From Eublepharis macularius (lineage: Eukaryota; Chordata; Lepidosauria; Squamata; Eublepharidae), in contig NC_072795.1 of the NCBI RefSeq assembly GCF_028583425.1, positions 10,253,001 to 10,317,000 of the forward strand: a stretch of DNA of 64,000 bases, written 5' to 3'. The notes below the pieces were generated by a model that did not search any database, was not told where the DNA came from, and saw only the letters and a program-made list of their open reading frames with translations. Positions 1 through 11,503 of this stretch are shown in pieces. Position 1 is the stretch's first letter. Every line of letters begins with the position of its first letter. The translations under genes were made by a program, and so were the position numbers.

Positions 1-548
1 GGCGGGGGTGGGCAATGCCACCTGCTCCACTCCTGGTCCCACCTGAGTGAAGGGGAAGTGGGCATTGCTGCCTGCTTTGCTCCTGATCCGAGCTGGGTGA
101 AGTGGGGATGGACATTTCCACCTGCTCTGCTTCTGATCCCAGCTGGATGGGTGGGCATTGCCACCTGTTCAGTGCCTGATACCAGCTGAGTGAAGGTGGT
201 GGGTGGGCATTGCCACCAGCTCCATTCCAGATCCCAGCTGGGTGAAGGGGAGCGAGACTTTGCCACCTGCTCCACTCCTGACCCCAACTGGGTGAAGATG
301 GAGGGCAGGCATTGTCACCTGCTTTGCTCCTGATCCCATCTATGTGAAGACAGAGGGTGGACATTGTCACCTGCCCTGCTCCTGTTCCCAGCTGGGTGAA
401 GGTGGGGGTGGGTGGGAATTACCATGTACTATGCTCCTGATCCTAGCTGGTTGAAGGTGGGTGGCAGGCATTGTCACCTGCTCTGCTCCTGATCCCAGCT
501 GGGTGACGGTGCCTGGCAGACATTGCCACCTGTTCCATTCCTGATCCC
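1..548 (-). repeat. Minisatellite, about 50-60 bp unit, roughly 10 copies
   Basis: Degenerate tandem units carry the core TGGGATCAGGAGTGGAGCAG followed by GTGGCAATGCC, read on the minus strand. The array continues for about 45 bp after the transposon insertion that ends at 984. It is the same family, in opposite orientation, as the arrays at 45935-46909 and 51080-51775. The long open frames across it come from the unit having few stop triplets, not from a gene. Confidence 0.85.
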
Positions 549-585
549 GAAAAATACAAACAGAGAGAGGCACGGAAAGAATCCA

Positions 586-984
586 CAGCAAACTATGTAT
601 ATGACCATGCCTGACTAACTATGTAAATGAAGTACTATAATGGTTATGCTGAATCTTCAAAATTAATTTGAAAAAACTTTAAATACCATTCAAAAGCACA
701 AATGGCAATATCACACTCTTCTGTACGTGCATAAGACGGTTTCATTCAAATATTCAAATGTGTCATTCATATACAGTTAGTAACATTTCTTATACCAAAA
801 CATTATTTCATATTGCAAATGCCACTGAGGATTTTCAATGCAATAAATATAATACGAGTGTAACTGCTTTGTGCTTTTGAATGGTATTTAAAGTTTTTTC
901 AAATTAATTTTGAAGATTCAGCATAACCATTATAGTACTTCATTTACATAGTTAGTTGGGCACGGTCATATACATAGTTTGCTG
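586..984. mobile_element. 399-bp MITE with about 115-bp terminal inverted repeats
   Basis: The element starts CAGCAAACTATGTATATGAC and ends with the reverse complement, GTCATATACATAGTTTGCTG. The inverted arms extend to about 700 and from about 870, with a short unique AT-rich centre. CAG...CTG ends suggest a hAT-type non-autonomous element, but no clean 8-bp target duplication can be read because the target is itself repetitive. It interrupts the minisatellite of the Helitron at 1-1163, so it is younger than that array. Confidence 0.8.
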
Positions 985-1163
985 TCCATTCCTGATCCCA
1001 GCTGGGTGAAGGTGGGGGGCAGGCTCCATGTCTGATCATGACCTGGGATTTTCTGGAGGTCTGGCTGCCTCATCTGGGCTTCCCTCCGCAGCAGCACCTC
1101 TGTTGGTGCACCAGTGTAGGAAGTGAGTTGTCTTGAATACACTTAGCCTTTTATGTAATAGGA

Positions 1164-2261
1164 TGTCACATATGAATCCTGCACATGCACAGAGCTCACT
1201 TAAAGAAATTTGAAGAGATCTTGGCAAGGAAAGATTCTCTGGCTTGTCTTCTCAAGAGGTTCTCTACGCGCATTTTCTACATGGTTGCTTCATGACCACC
1301 ACGTGGATGCCCAAATCTAAGGAAAGGCACCTACAAAGAAGAACGGCGCCTTGTTTGACCATGAAACGAACAATGAAAGATCAACAGTTCCACTTAACCA
1401 ACCTGCTTGCTCTGTTTGTGTGCAAATATTTTGCCATCCTAACCTGAAGGAAGCAGGAAGGCTTTTAACTATGAATGTGAATAGCAAGAAAAAGCAATTT
1501 GGTCAGATTGCATCAATTCAGAGAGTGCAGAAATAGGAGGCATTCAACAAATGACATGGAAACATTCATTATCAGTGGGAAGGGGAAGTTTTGTTTCCAG
1601 TAGTATTGACTGGCATCTGCAGTAGAGAAGGATCAGCTGTTGCTTTTATGTAATGCAGAAAGGGCAGGATATAAGCCAAATAAAATAAATCAATAATAAT
1701 AATAAAAAATAACATAATGCTAGCATGGATGAATCATTCAGATACAACATTTTGGAAAAGGAATTCAGAGATGGGCAAAACAGCTCCATACATCCCTGCT
1801 AATTAATAAACTTGCCACAGAATCCACCCCCTCCTGGCCTGCAGCACAGCTGCTTAGGCTGGGGGCCATCTTTGCTGCCCCTGTGGAGAAAGTGTCAGGA
1901 CACTGCTTCTCTATCCGGGGCTTGAGCGTGAGGGTGGAGTCAGGTGCCTTATAAGGCAGCTCTGCCCTCTCAGCCCTGCAGTTTGCATCATGTAGAAAGC
2001 TCCTTCCAGGCCATCCAGCTCTTTGAGCCAGGGGCAGCGCCAGATGCATTAACAGGTGTCTCCACCCCTCAGGTTCCTGCAGTTGCCTCATGTTTGGTAG
2101 TAGTGCAGGTTTAGCTAATTGCTAATTAATCAGGGCCAGGTAGGAATTTTTTCTCTTTCCCATCCGGCACATCAATTTTTCTCCTCATTCTGCCATGGAG
2201 CACTCTATAAAAGCTCCATAACTGCAACCTTCATCTGTCCCTTAGGGTTTCCCCACTCTGT
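1164..2261. other. Unassigned sequence, no gene seen
   Basis: No coding signature is visible. A short tail reading GGATATAAGCCAAATAAAAT followed by AAT repeats (about 1668-1710) resembles the 3' end of a squamate SINE or LINE. The rest is unique-looking. Confidence 0.4.
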
Positions 2262-2570
2262 GTTGGGAAATTCCTAGAGATTTGGGGGTGAAACCTAGAG
2301 AGGGTGGGGTTTGGGGAGGGGAGGAACCTCAGCAAGGATATGATGCCACAGAGTCTATCCTCCAAAGCACCCATTGTCTCCAGGGGAACTGATGTCTGTA
2401 ATCTGGAGATCAGTTGTTATAATCTGGAGATCAGTTGTAAACCCAGGAGATCTCCAGGCCCCACCATCACCACTATGATGATGATGATGATAATGATGAT
2501 GATGATGATGATGATGATCTGATGTTATCACAGTCCTCCAGATGTTTGAGCTGGAATTTTTTGGTGATTC
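2262..2570 (-). repeat. Interspersed squamate repeat with (ATG)n microsatellite
   Basis: A diverged copy of a short repeat whose consensus contains CCTGGAGATCTCC, GATCAGTTCCCCTGGAG and GGGTGGGGTTTGGGGAGG. Other copies are at 13222-13428, 29632-29825, 43585-44750 (split) and 58458-58625. An ATG/ATA triplet microsatellite occupies about 2474-2520. I do not know the family name. Confidence 0.6.
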
Positions 2571-3500
2571 ACCAACTCCGATTTTATCCAAGAGTCTAGG
2601 AGTCAGTGAGGTGTCTCCTCAGTATGCGGTATATTCCAAGTAGTGTGGCTGCTTGCAACTGTCCAGTTGTTATACTATCTCTGCTGATTACTATTACTAT
2701 TACTCCTCCTCCTCCTCCTAATCCTACTTCTGCTATTGAAACCTGACTGCATGTTCACAGCACACAACAGGCAGGCAACAAAATATGAAAACCCTTAACA
2801 ACAGGCCCGTAATCAAGAAGTCAAGATTCACTCAGCATTTGCAGATAACCCAATCCATCAAAAACGTCAAAAATAGATCCAAAGCAGTTTCAACCTGTGA
2901 GGCTGCAAAGGATTCCAACTACATCTCTGTTCAGCACCATAATGTCATCTATTTTTGGCTTTTGAGTCGACTGTGTTCCATAGGTAGCTACCACAAGAAT
3001 AGTGATGGTATTATGCTACATTGCTATGTTGGAATACTATTGGCTTCCGTTACTACAAGGGAATTTCACGATGGTCGCATCATGCTCAGCAGTTGTAAAT
3101 TGATGATAAAATTGTTGTGTTAACCAACAATGGATTAGTTTGTGAATTACACAGTAAAGTTCCACAAATCTATCATTTATATGGGATTCATTTCCATCAG
3201 TTCAATAATACAAAATTTCAAGAATACACTGATTCAATTTTAACAGTCACACAAATGAAAAATATATGTCAACATTAACATCTATCTAAATCATTTCAGC
3301 TACAAAACAGTCCTCCGGAGTAAAAGATCCAGTTGGGCTAAAAGTAACACTCATTCAGCATGTTTCCACCCAGGAACTCGTGTCACAATTCTATAAAGAA
3401 GCATACATTATTGTTAATTGACACATTAATCTCATTCCAGTGTCATTCCCACCCTTAATCTCATTCAAATGCTGCTCCAGCATCTCCTAAACAGTCTCAA
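2571..3500. other. Unassigned AT-rich sequence
   Basis: A short run of ACT and CCT triplets is at about 2690-2720. No gene, terminal repeat or SINE promoter was recognised. Confidence 0.4.
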
Positions 3501-3946
3501 CAGCAGGGATCCCCAACATTTTTGAGCCTGCAGGCACCCTTGGAATTCTGAGATAGGGTGATGGGTGCAACCACAAAATGGCTGCCACAAGGGGTAAACC
3601 CAAACACAAAATGCAAGGGAGTGAATTCATGAATGATTCTAGTAGTAACTCTTTAACATTTCAGGCAGTTCTAATTAACAGAATGCCTTTTAAACGAACA
3701 TATTGCTCAAAAATATTTTCTTGCATACACACAGCTTACCTTCAGCCATGCAGTGAAGATCCTTGTGATGCAACGGCAACTGCTACTAAAGCAATTTTTA
3801 AAAATCTGCATAGCCAATCAGATCTCCAATGGTCAATCAGAAATCTAGTTGGGCACAAATTCCACTAAACACATGGCATTCACTGGGAAAGGTGTCAGGG
3901 GGTGCCCTGGTGTTGCTTGTGGGCAACAAATTGGGGAACTCTGCTC
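3501..3946. mobile_element. Probable hAT non-autonomous transposon
   Basis: The left end CAGCAGGGATCCCCAACAT and the right end AATTGGGGAACTCTGCTCT are imperfect inverted repeats of the CAGGGGTCCCCAAC type found on Charlie-like hAT elements. The interior has no transposase. The target duplication is not clear. Confidence 0.6.
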
Positions 3947-3959
3947 TAAAGGCTAACTT

Positions 3960-4290
3960 TTAAAAAAGCAAGATGGGTAGCCGTGTTTGTCTATATCTGT
4001 AGAAAAGAGCAAGAATCCAGTAGCACCTATAAGACTAACAAAATTTGTGGTAGGGCATGAGCTTTCGTGAGCCACACTGCACTTCTTCAGATACAGCTTG
4101 CTGTATCATTCAGATAGCTAGAATGATAAAATTAGCTGTATCTGAAGAAGTGAGCTGTGGCTATTAAAAGCTCATACCCTGTAACAAATTTTGTTAGTCT
4201 TATGGGTGCTACTGGACTCTTGCTCTTTTGTACTGTAACTTTTAATGTAACTTTTAATGTAATTAATTAACACGGCAAACTCCTTTGAAG
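3960..4290. mobile_element. Foldback repeat (CCAGTAGCACC...TAAGACTAAC family)
   Basis: The left arm holds CAGTAGCACCTATAAGACTA and GAGCTTTCGTGAGCCACA. The right arm (about 4135-4243) is its reverse complement, so the pair forms a large hairpin. Full copies elsewhere in the window end in GCTAACTCCTCTG and its complement, suggesting a hAT-like miniature transposon with very long inverted arms. Confidence 0.6.
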
Positions 4291-4436
4291 CCTCACCCAA
4301 GCTAACTGACCTGCACACCAAAAGGAGATGTTTACATTTACTAGCAAAGGAATGTTTTGGTTGCATCCTCCCTCTCCCCCCCTAACTGCATCTTCTCTCT
4401 CCTCCCCCCCCCGCTCTTCTATATTTGACCAGTTTC

Positions 4437-4570
4437 TGTACCATGCATCTGACGAAGAGAACTTGATTCTCGAAAGCTTATGCTACAATAAAATTGGTTA
4501 GTCTTAAAGCTGCTACTGGACTCTTTTTGATTTTGCTACTACAGACTAACACGGCTAACTCCTCTGAAAG
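4437..4570 (-). mobile_element. Half-copy of the TAAGACTAACC foldback repeat
   Basis: Contains GAAAGCTTATGCTACAATAA, TTGGTTAGTCTTAAAG and the terminus ACGGCTAACTCCTCTGA. This is the complement of the copy at 7998-8125, so it is one arm of that family. A further partial copy lies at about 4965-5040. Confidence 0.65.
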
Positions 4571-5379
4571 TAGACTCTGGAATCTAGAATTAAACCCACA
4601 CTCAAATCCTCAATCCCCCAGTGACCTTAGATCTCACTGGATGATCTTGAGCTGGTCATTCTCTCTCACAGAAGATAAAACAGATGAAAAATGTTCTACT
4701 CTGAGCTATCATATCAAAGGGAGGGAAATGTGTACTAAATGAACAAACAAATAATATATACCATAAGGGTTAATTTCCTCAAAAGAAATCATCAAGGTTT
4801 CTAGCTTCCGAGAATTAAAATGTTTTATGTATTTGCATAGAGAAGAGGAAAATACGATATGCAAATAATAAATACTTCAGAGGTGCCTACATTATTGGGG
4901 ATCGTTTCAGGTGGATAGCTGCATGGATCTCCAGTCAAAGAGCATGATCAGGGTTCAATACCAACTTAAAGACCAACTAGATTTCAAAGGTATGAGCTTT
5001 CGAGAGTCAAAGCTCCCTTCTTCAGAGATTGTTGGGGTGCTCTCTGAAGGAAAACATATGAATATTCCCAAGAGCTAGCATAAATATATGCAGTCTGCTG
5101 GAAAGAAATACGGCACTCCAATACACAGTTCTGAAGAGACCTGTTTCATTAGCAAACTACTTCATGAGAGCAAAACAAACAGGTTAAAGTTTCCCTCCAA
5201 ATACATAATCAGAAACAGAGTAGAGGCATACAGGGCTGGAGCATCAAGGTGCTATCCAGAGACCATACACAAGAATATGAACCTGTCCAATATAAACCCC
5301 CTATGTGCTATAGCATGGACCAGATGAAAAGTTAAGTAGCCTACAAGAAGCAATGGCTCATCTGGGGGCCAGTTTGTGG
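4571..5379. other. Unassigned sequence
   Basis: Apart from the partial foldback repeat at about 4965-5040, I see no gene or repeat boundary. Confidence 0.35.
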
Positions 5380-6425
5380 GAGATATGGAGGAGGCAGGTG
5401 GGGAGACGACATGGTGGCCGCCCTGTTGTGAGGGGCAAGGAATGACCAAGGGTGCATGCCCAAGTACATCTGGTGTGAGTCCCTGGTCTGGAGGCTTACT
5501 TCTGCCCCTCAGCACTTGGCTCCTGGCAGCAGGAGTCAGCACTGGCCTGCGAGCTGCGCGGGGATCTGGCAGTGGCCTGCAGAATAGGTGAGGCTTTGGC
5601 GGTGCCCTGTGGGCTGCATGGGGCTCCGGTGGCAGCCTGTGTGCTGTGCAAGGCTCTAGCGGCATCCTGCAGGTCACAGGAGGAGTTGGTGTGGCCTGTG
5701 GACCACACAGGGCCTCAGAGGCAGCATGCAGGATGCAGAAGCCTCAGCGCCAGCCTGCGGGTCATGGGAAGAGTTGGTGTGACCTGTGGGTCACATGGGG
5801 CTCCAGCAGCGGCCTCCAGAATGTGGGAAGCCTCAGTGCCAGCCTGTGGGTCATGGGAGGAGCTGGTGCTGGCTTGCAGGCCGGGAGGGGCTCTGGCGGC
5901 AGCCTGCAGGATGCAAGAGCCTCGGTGCTGGCCTGTGAGCTGCCTGTGGGCTGCAGGAGGAATTGATGCTGGCCTGTGAGCTGCACAAGTCTCCAGCACC
6001 AGCCTGCAGGATGCAGGAGGAATCGGCTCCAGCCGGCAGGTTGCAGGAGCTCCAGTGGCAGCCTGAAGGACATAGGAGCCTCAAAGGTGGCCTGCGAGCC
6101 ACTTGTGAGCTGCAGGAGGAATCGGCGCCAGTCTACAGGTCACCTGTGAGCCGCCTGCTGGCTGCAGGAGGAATCGGTGTTGGCCTGCAAGCTGTGTGAG
6201 CTCTGGTGGCCTGTTGTTCACAGAAGGAGGCAGCAGCAGCCTGCGGGCAGTGCTAGGCTCTGGCAGCAGCCTGCAGGATGCAGGAACCCTTGGCACTGGC
6301 CACAAACCATGCAAGGCTCTGGCAGCGGTCTGCGAACCGTAGGAGGAATAGGTTGCAAGAGGGACAGCAGCAAGCAGGCTGTGGGTGCTTTGCAGTGGCG
6401 GCAACAGCAGGAACGGTGAGAGGGC
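5380..6425. repeat. GC-rich degenerate minisatellite
   Basis: About 1 kb of imperfect tandem units built from GGCCTGYRGG, CAGCCTGCAGGATGCAGGAG and TGTGAGCTGC, with unit length varying between about 35 and 60 bases. Several overlapping frames stay open on both strands because the units lack stops. No initiation context, splice pattern or protein family supports coding. Confidence 0.75.
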
Positions 6426-6439
6426 TCCTCGAGCAAGAG

Positions 6440-6545
6440 TAGAAAGAGCAAGAGTTCAGTAGCACCTATAAGACTAACAAAATTTATGGTACGATATGGG
6501 CTTTTGTGAGCCACAGCTCACTTCTTCAGACACAGCTATAATGTG
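6440..6545 (+). mobile_element. Arm of the TAAGACTAAC foldback repeat
   Basis: Contains TTCAGTAGCACCTATAAGAC and a TTTTGTGAGCCACAGCTCAC-like segment. It matches the left arm at 3960-4100. Confidence 0.6.
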
Positions 6546-6808
6546 AGTTAAACCTGTAACCAGCTTTCAGAGACGGTTTAATTCTCACCAACAGCATTTA
6601 TTGAAATAAATATGCATTCATGTTTTCCAGGAATTTTAAATAAGTATAATACATTTCGTTAAAGTATGTTGCATGTCAAGGAATTCTGTTTTTAAATTGC
6701 AGAGATAAAATGCAGGCATACTGTACAGATAAAATGAATTAAATTGCCAGTGGCACTTAAAAAACTTCCAGCATGCAAGTTGGAGAGTGCTGCTCAGTGA
6801 AGGGACTT

Positions 6809-7050
6809 CTGAGAGCAGAACCACAAGTGACAAAAGGCACAGGTTGGACCCTTGTCAGCTTCCCTCAAGTTTTGATGGGAAATGTAGGCAGCTTGGCGGA
6901 ATGTTGGACAAGTGACAGTTGAAAAGTCCATTGGACAGCAGTCAGAGAGCGAAGCTGCGAGACCAGGATGCCTACATTTCCCATCAAAACTTGAGGGAAG
7001 CTGACTAGTGTCCAACCTGTGTCAGGCGTCACTTGTGGTCCCGCTCTCAG
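6809..7050. mobile_element. 242-bp palindromic MITE
   Basis: Ends CTGAGAGCAGAACCACAAGT and CACTTGTGGTCCCGCTCTCAG are inverted. The complementary arms run about 80 bases inward through TTCCCTCAAGTTTTGATGGG and its complement. The centre is short. The target duplication is not certain, so I do not name the superfamily. Confidence 0.75.
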
Positions 7051-7440
7051 TTAAAAAAACAAACAAACTTACAAACAAACAAAAACCCAGGGTATGCTGG
7101 AATGAGTTTGTGGGTGTCCAAGGTGACGCTGAGCTTAGGTTTTTAATTTGCAGTATCAGATTGGCATCTCTGTCCCTCTGTTATGACGGGTTCACTTAAA
7201 ATTTCGGGCATGGTTTCGATACCAGATTTAGGTCACTGGCTAGAAAAGAGATTCCAAGCCGGACAGCTGCCTAAGAGGTTCAGTACAGGCATCTTGAGCT
7301 ACTGTTTTGTTCCCTGGCTACACTAACTGCCGGCCTGGAAGAAGACGGGTGGCTAGGTTCACAAGTGAATATCTCGTACAGTTGTGCATGGGACTCATTG
7401 CAGAGCTACCATTTTAGTGTCTTAGGCTAGGCATGGTCCT
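7051..7440. other. Unassigned sequence
   Basis: A CAAA-rich simple stretch (about 7058-7085) is followed by unique-looking sequence with no gene signature. Confidence 0.35.
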
Positions 7441-7690
7441 ATGCCTGGTGGCATTAACAACAACAATTGATTGATATACTGCCCTTCAGGACAACTTAAT
7501 GCCCACAAAGTATGCCATTATTATCCCCATAACTAAACACCTTGTGAGGTGCGTGGGGCTGAGAGAGCTCCAGAGAGCTGTGACTAACCGAAGGTCACCC
7601 AGCTGCCTTCAAGTGGAGGAGTGGGGAATCAAATCCAGCTCTCCAGATTAGAGTCCCATGCTCTTAATCACTACACCAAACTGGCTCTCA
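7441..7690 (-). mobile_element. tRNA-derived SINE
   Basis: On the minus strand it reads GAGAGCCAGTTTGGTGTAGT, then an A box (TGGTGTAGTGATTAAGAGC-like) and a B box (GGATTTGATTCC), then AGCTGGGTGACCTTCGGTTA and a CAA/GTT-rich tail. It is the same family as 31524-31740, 44086-44290 and 62960-63205. It lacks tRNA folding beyond the promoter and is a transposon, not a tRNA gene. Confidence 0.75.
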
Positions 7691-7997
7691 CATTGTGCAA
7701 GGTGGACCCATCTCTTTCTAGTGCACCCACTGCCAGATTCCCACACAGGGGTATGGATTATAGTTTCGCCAACACACATTTTGGTTACTTCTTTGCAGAT
7801 TTCGCAGTGACACAGTCCCTCACTTTTCCTTACTTCAGAGTATAATACCCTGAATAGGTAGATCACGTTTAGTGCTGTGTAGTTGATGCACGTTTATTAA
7901 CTCAGTTACTCAGCGCATGCATTGGTAGATTTGTGGGTGTGTGGAGATTTGCCAGTAATGGCACGTTGCAAGTTCTCCAAACTGGAGAGGTCATAGA

Positions 7998-8125
7998 TGC
8001 AGAGGAGTTAGCCATATTAGTCTGTAGTAGCAAAATCAAAAAGAGTCCAGTAGCACCTTTAAGACTAACCAACTTTATTGTAGCATAAGCTTTCGAGAAT
8101 CACAGTTCTCTTCATCAGATGGAGA
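7998..8125 (+). mobile_element. TAAGACTAACC foldback repeat, one arm
   Basis: Begins CAGAGGAGTTAGCCATATTA, passes through TAGCACCTTTAAGACTAACC and ends near GTTCTCTTCATCAGATG. The CAGAGG terminus, matched by CCTCTG in inverted copies, is consistent with a hAT-type terminal repeat. Confidence 0.65.
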
Positions 8126-9060
8126 GGAGAGGAGCATTACGGTATGCTCTTATGAAGGAATGGCACAGCATTTGCTGCTGTAGAAGGGTTTGAAATCCTT
8201 ATAACCATGGTTGGAAGGGCAGATTCTTCCTCGCAATCAGACGCAGTGTTTCTTGCCTCTCTGGAAAATGGGAATAATAGAATAGCATGTCCCATATCCT
8301 TTTAGGGATTCAGTATTAGACGCTTCTGTGCTCTGCACCCCATAGTAGCACATAATACTTGTAGTGAGCTAGTACCTTAGCCTTAATTCTGTTCCGTGGA
8401 CATATCCCGGCAGAACATGTACAGAATTGTGGTCTGATGTTAGGAACATGAACACTAAGTTGCAGTTCCAGCAAGCCTACTGTAAAGGTGCTTGCCCCAG
8501 TACATAGTTGGTAATATAAATGAAGGAAGGATGGGAGTTCACACAGAGTGCAGGGAGGTTTCTACCACCATGTTCATTCCCCTCCATGTACTTGCAGTTC
8601 TCATCATTCTTTGAGCATAAATAAATAATCCCCAGCTTTCTCTTCTCTCACCTCCAAGTTTCCTTTAGGATCAGTCAATATATTTGTATAGGTAGATAGT
8701 TAGATAATTATAGGTGCATGTAGCTATAGATATGCAGCTGCAGCATGCATTAAATTATTTACTTTTGAAACGGGATATCGCTGCAGTGAAATGCTCTCGG
8801 GGGAGTCTGGGACAATTTGACGCTGTTCAATGGTGTGCACACTGTATCAAGCATTCTAAGGAGGTAGCCCTGAATTCTTATTCATGCACCCTATAAATAA
8901 ATTCATCTTGCTTTGTCTGCTAACAACTTTTTTCTTCAGCCCAGTATGCTGCAGGACATGGAATCCGCACTGCTGAACCCTAAGGGACTGGTTCTTCAAG
9001 TGCATCCTGGATGGATGCACTGTTAGCAGTGAGCTGCAGAAATTTGTAACCACTCACAAG
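8126..9060. other. Unassigned sequence
   Basis: No recognised gene or repeat boundary. Confidence 0.35.
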
Positions 9061-11160
9061 TTCAAGGGAGTTCTTGGATTGTTTGCTTCCTCCATCCTGC
9101 AGCCCTCTTAGATGGGGCCTTAGTATTTGGCCTTAGTCACCTGATGTCCATATCCAGATTGATGTCTGTAGCCGTGGCTGTACATATGCTGATTTTTCCA
9201 GAGGGCATGGGGCTTCGCCCCCAGCATCTAGAGCAGTTTGTGTAGGGTCTAGCTTAGAGGCCCCTTCTCATGTGCCCAGGGTAATGCTGATCACCAATTT
9301 GGGGTCAGGAAGGAATTTTCCTCCAGGTCCAATTGGCTCAAGGGTCCTGGAGGTTTTCAGCTTCCTCTGGGCATAGAGCAGGGGTCACCATGCATGGAGG
9401 GAGTGTCATGCAGGAGCCCCCTCTTGGAGGGCATGCCCTTGCTATTGGTTGTCCCCCTCCACCCATTTCTTGGGAGAGGTGGTCATCAGCTGGATGGCCT
9501 GGGGTCTTTTCCCTGCTGCAGATGGGTGGATCCGTACAACTGCAGGTGCCAAGCTACATTGATGCAGCCCAAACTCCCCGCTGATTCTGAGATGGTTCTG
9601 AGATGGTTCCAGTGAAGCCTTACTGGAGGGGATGGTAGCTGCCAGGTCCGGCAGTGGCAAGGTGGCCAGGACCTGGAGGGGTGTGCCAGCATGATGGATC
9701 CTAGCAGTGACCGTGTGGGTCTCCTGCAGTTCTTCAGGATCAGCAGGAGGGACTCCTCAGGGAGCCCTGGCTCAGCATGTGCCTCCTTGGACAATGAGCT
9801 AGAACAGGTCATGGTGCCCAACCTCGATCGAACAGGATGCAGGGGGCAGAGGCTGTGGGATGGCTGGTGGAGTCCCATGGGGTGATTCTTCTCTGGTCTG
9901 CTTTTGTGGAATGGTGGTGGTTCTTGCCTGGTAATGCCATCCAGCTGGGGTCTGGATGTGTTGTTATAGGATACTGAGGGGCCCTCTTGGTTGGTTTTGC
10001 AGCTCTGGAACACTAGTGGTGAGACATTTTGTGGCTCTTGTGGCGGATTGACATTGGGCACCGATCCGTTTGGGGGGAAACAGGGCCCTCAGGCTCAGTT
10101 TCCCTATTATGGGGATCCCCATACTGTGTCTGGGGAGCGAGGAATTGCCGATGCATGCCCAGACAGGGGCTGTCAGTCCGCCTCACTCCCTGGTGGCAGG
10201 GGATGTTTCACACAGGGGTGTATACCCATGTGGCATCCCACTGGCTGTCATCTCATGGTTCCCCCCTCAGCAGGGGTCTGAGGGGGCATGTAGGTCATCA
10301 ACTTGGCAGGCAGGTTGGTCAATGCTTGGATCCATGCCCTGTGTGTGCCTTCGCTCCCTGAGCTGTAATCTCAATAAAGTTGTGGCCTTCTTTACCTCCA
10401 GTACTGTGCTGTGCCACAGGTGTAGCCTGGGTATACCTGTGCCAAGAGGAGCCCCATGACTGTCCCCTGGGGCCAGTAGACTGTGCAGAAGGCTTTGGTG
10501 CAGCCTGAGCTCTGGAAGGGGCAGCCTTTGCCCTCCTGGTTGCTGGTATTTTTGTTTCTTCTTATTTTATTTTATTGTGACAAAAGCTGGGAGACAGCTG
10601 CTGAAATGGTGGGCTGTTGAGAAGAAGAAAGCTGTCAAGGACAATATACCACTGCAGACAAAAGAGAAGCTGCCATCGAGAAAATAACCACCGTGGAAAA
10701 GAAGCTGCTGCAGATGGAAGAAGCCGCCACCAAAGAGAGCCGCTGCCGAGAAACACAGCGAGGCCGCCATGGGAGCAGTTGCCCGATTCCACACATGCTG
10801 TCGATTCTGCTGTTGCCACCAAGTGCCACAACCCTGCTCGCAGCTTCTCTCACCTTGCAAACAAAATGAGCAGTGAGGAGAGGCAGAGAAGGAGGCCCAA
10901 TTTAAGCCCTGCTGCTGGATTTGAGGTGCAAATGCGCCTCCCATGTCTGATCCCCTGGATATGCTCCCCAGTCACTCATCTGGCTGGCCCCAAGCTTGGG
11001 ATTGTAAATTTTCTCTGGAGCAGGGTCGAGCACAAGAGGCTGCTGGGAAAGCCAACATGGCAGCCATCATGCCTCCACACCCCTCCAACACCCCGCAGGC
11101 TGCAACTCGGCCACCCAGGGAAATCTAGAGGCCGATATTTCCAACAATAAAGAACTCTTA
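9061..11160. other. GC-rich block, probably old retroelement sequence, unassigned
   Basis: A segment reading GGGGTCAGGAAGGAATTTTC at about 9301 recurs widely in reptile repeats in my memory. Polyadenylation-type AATAAA motifs occur at about 10373 and 11146 on the plus strand. Frames of 100-190 codons are open here on both strands but show no domain I recognise. A fossil retroelement is possible; I do not identify one. Confidence 0.3.
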
Positions 11161-11337
11161 CTCCCCTTTTCTAAACCTTGACTAAGGCTCTGAGTGTAAA
11201 TTTATTTTCTCTTTCCCAAACACACTATGTCACGCAAGCTCCTACACTCCATGCTTCTCTGCAAACTATGTAATTCTGCTCAGACAAGCTTTATTTTATT
11301 GGATGGACACACCAATTTGTTAATGATTATAGATTCA

Positions 11338-11503
11338 TGAGCAACGAAGCCTGTTTTTAAAAAAATGGGCTCTAGAGAACAGAATGCCCTCCAGAGGGGT
11401 GGGCTACCTCGCCTGGCCTTCCTGCCACGGTAGTACCCTCTGGAGGCGCATCAGGATAAAAGGTGAGTCATCAGCAACATGGCTTGCCTTTTATATAATA
11501 GGA
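11338..11503 (-). mobile_element. Short Helitron (about 166 bp)
   Basis: On the minus strand it starts TCCTATTATATAAAAGGCAA after an A. It runs through a CTCCAGAGGG...AGGCGAGG segment shared with the larger Helitrons and ends with CTCTAGAGCCC...GGCTTCGTTGCTCA followed by T. The 3' part matches the terminal hairpin region of the Helitron ending at 51827. It has no minisatellite, so it is the minimal form of the family. Its last four bases (CTCA) deviate from the usual CTRR. Confidence 0.6.

Larger units (their letters stand above)
1..1163 (-). mobile_element. Helitron, 5' part, running off the window start
   Basis: Read on the minus strand, the element begins at 1163 with TCCTATTACATAAAAGGCTA, preceded by A as expected for insertion between A and T. 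The first 130 bases match the 5' part of the Helitron at 45845 (a CACTTCCTACACTGGTG-like segment, then GGAAGCCCAG), and the same minisatellite follows. The 3' end lies outside the window. I see no Rep/helicase coding, so it is a non-autonomous copy. The Helitron assignment rests on the termini and on the copies at 11338-11503 and 45845-51827. Confidence 0.65.

Noticed and set aside
1-548. CRISPR-like regular repeats
   Set aside because: Units are contiguous and degenerate with no conserved repeat/unique spacer pattern, and the genome is eukaryotic.
5252-6514. Several overlapping frames of 70-141 codons on both strands
   Set aside because: Degenerate GC-rich tandem repeat; no consistent frame or splice signals.
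9486-10061. 191-codon minus-strand open frame
   Set aside because: No recognisable domain, and overlapping plus-strand frames are just as open; GC-rich old repeat sequence is more likely.
10617-11150. 177-codon plus-strand frame with a Lys/Glu-rich start
   Set aside because: Contains no known motif, lacks splice or promoter evidence and lies in the same unassigned repeat-like block.
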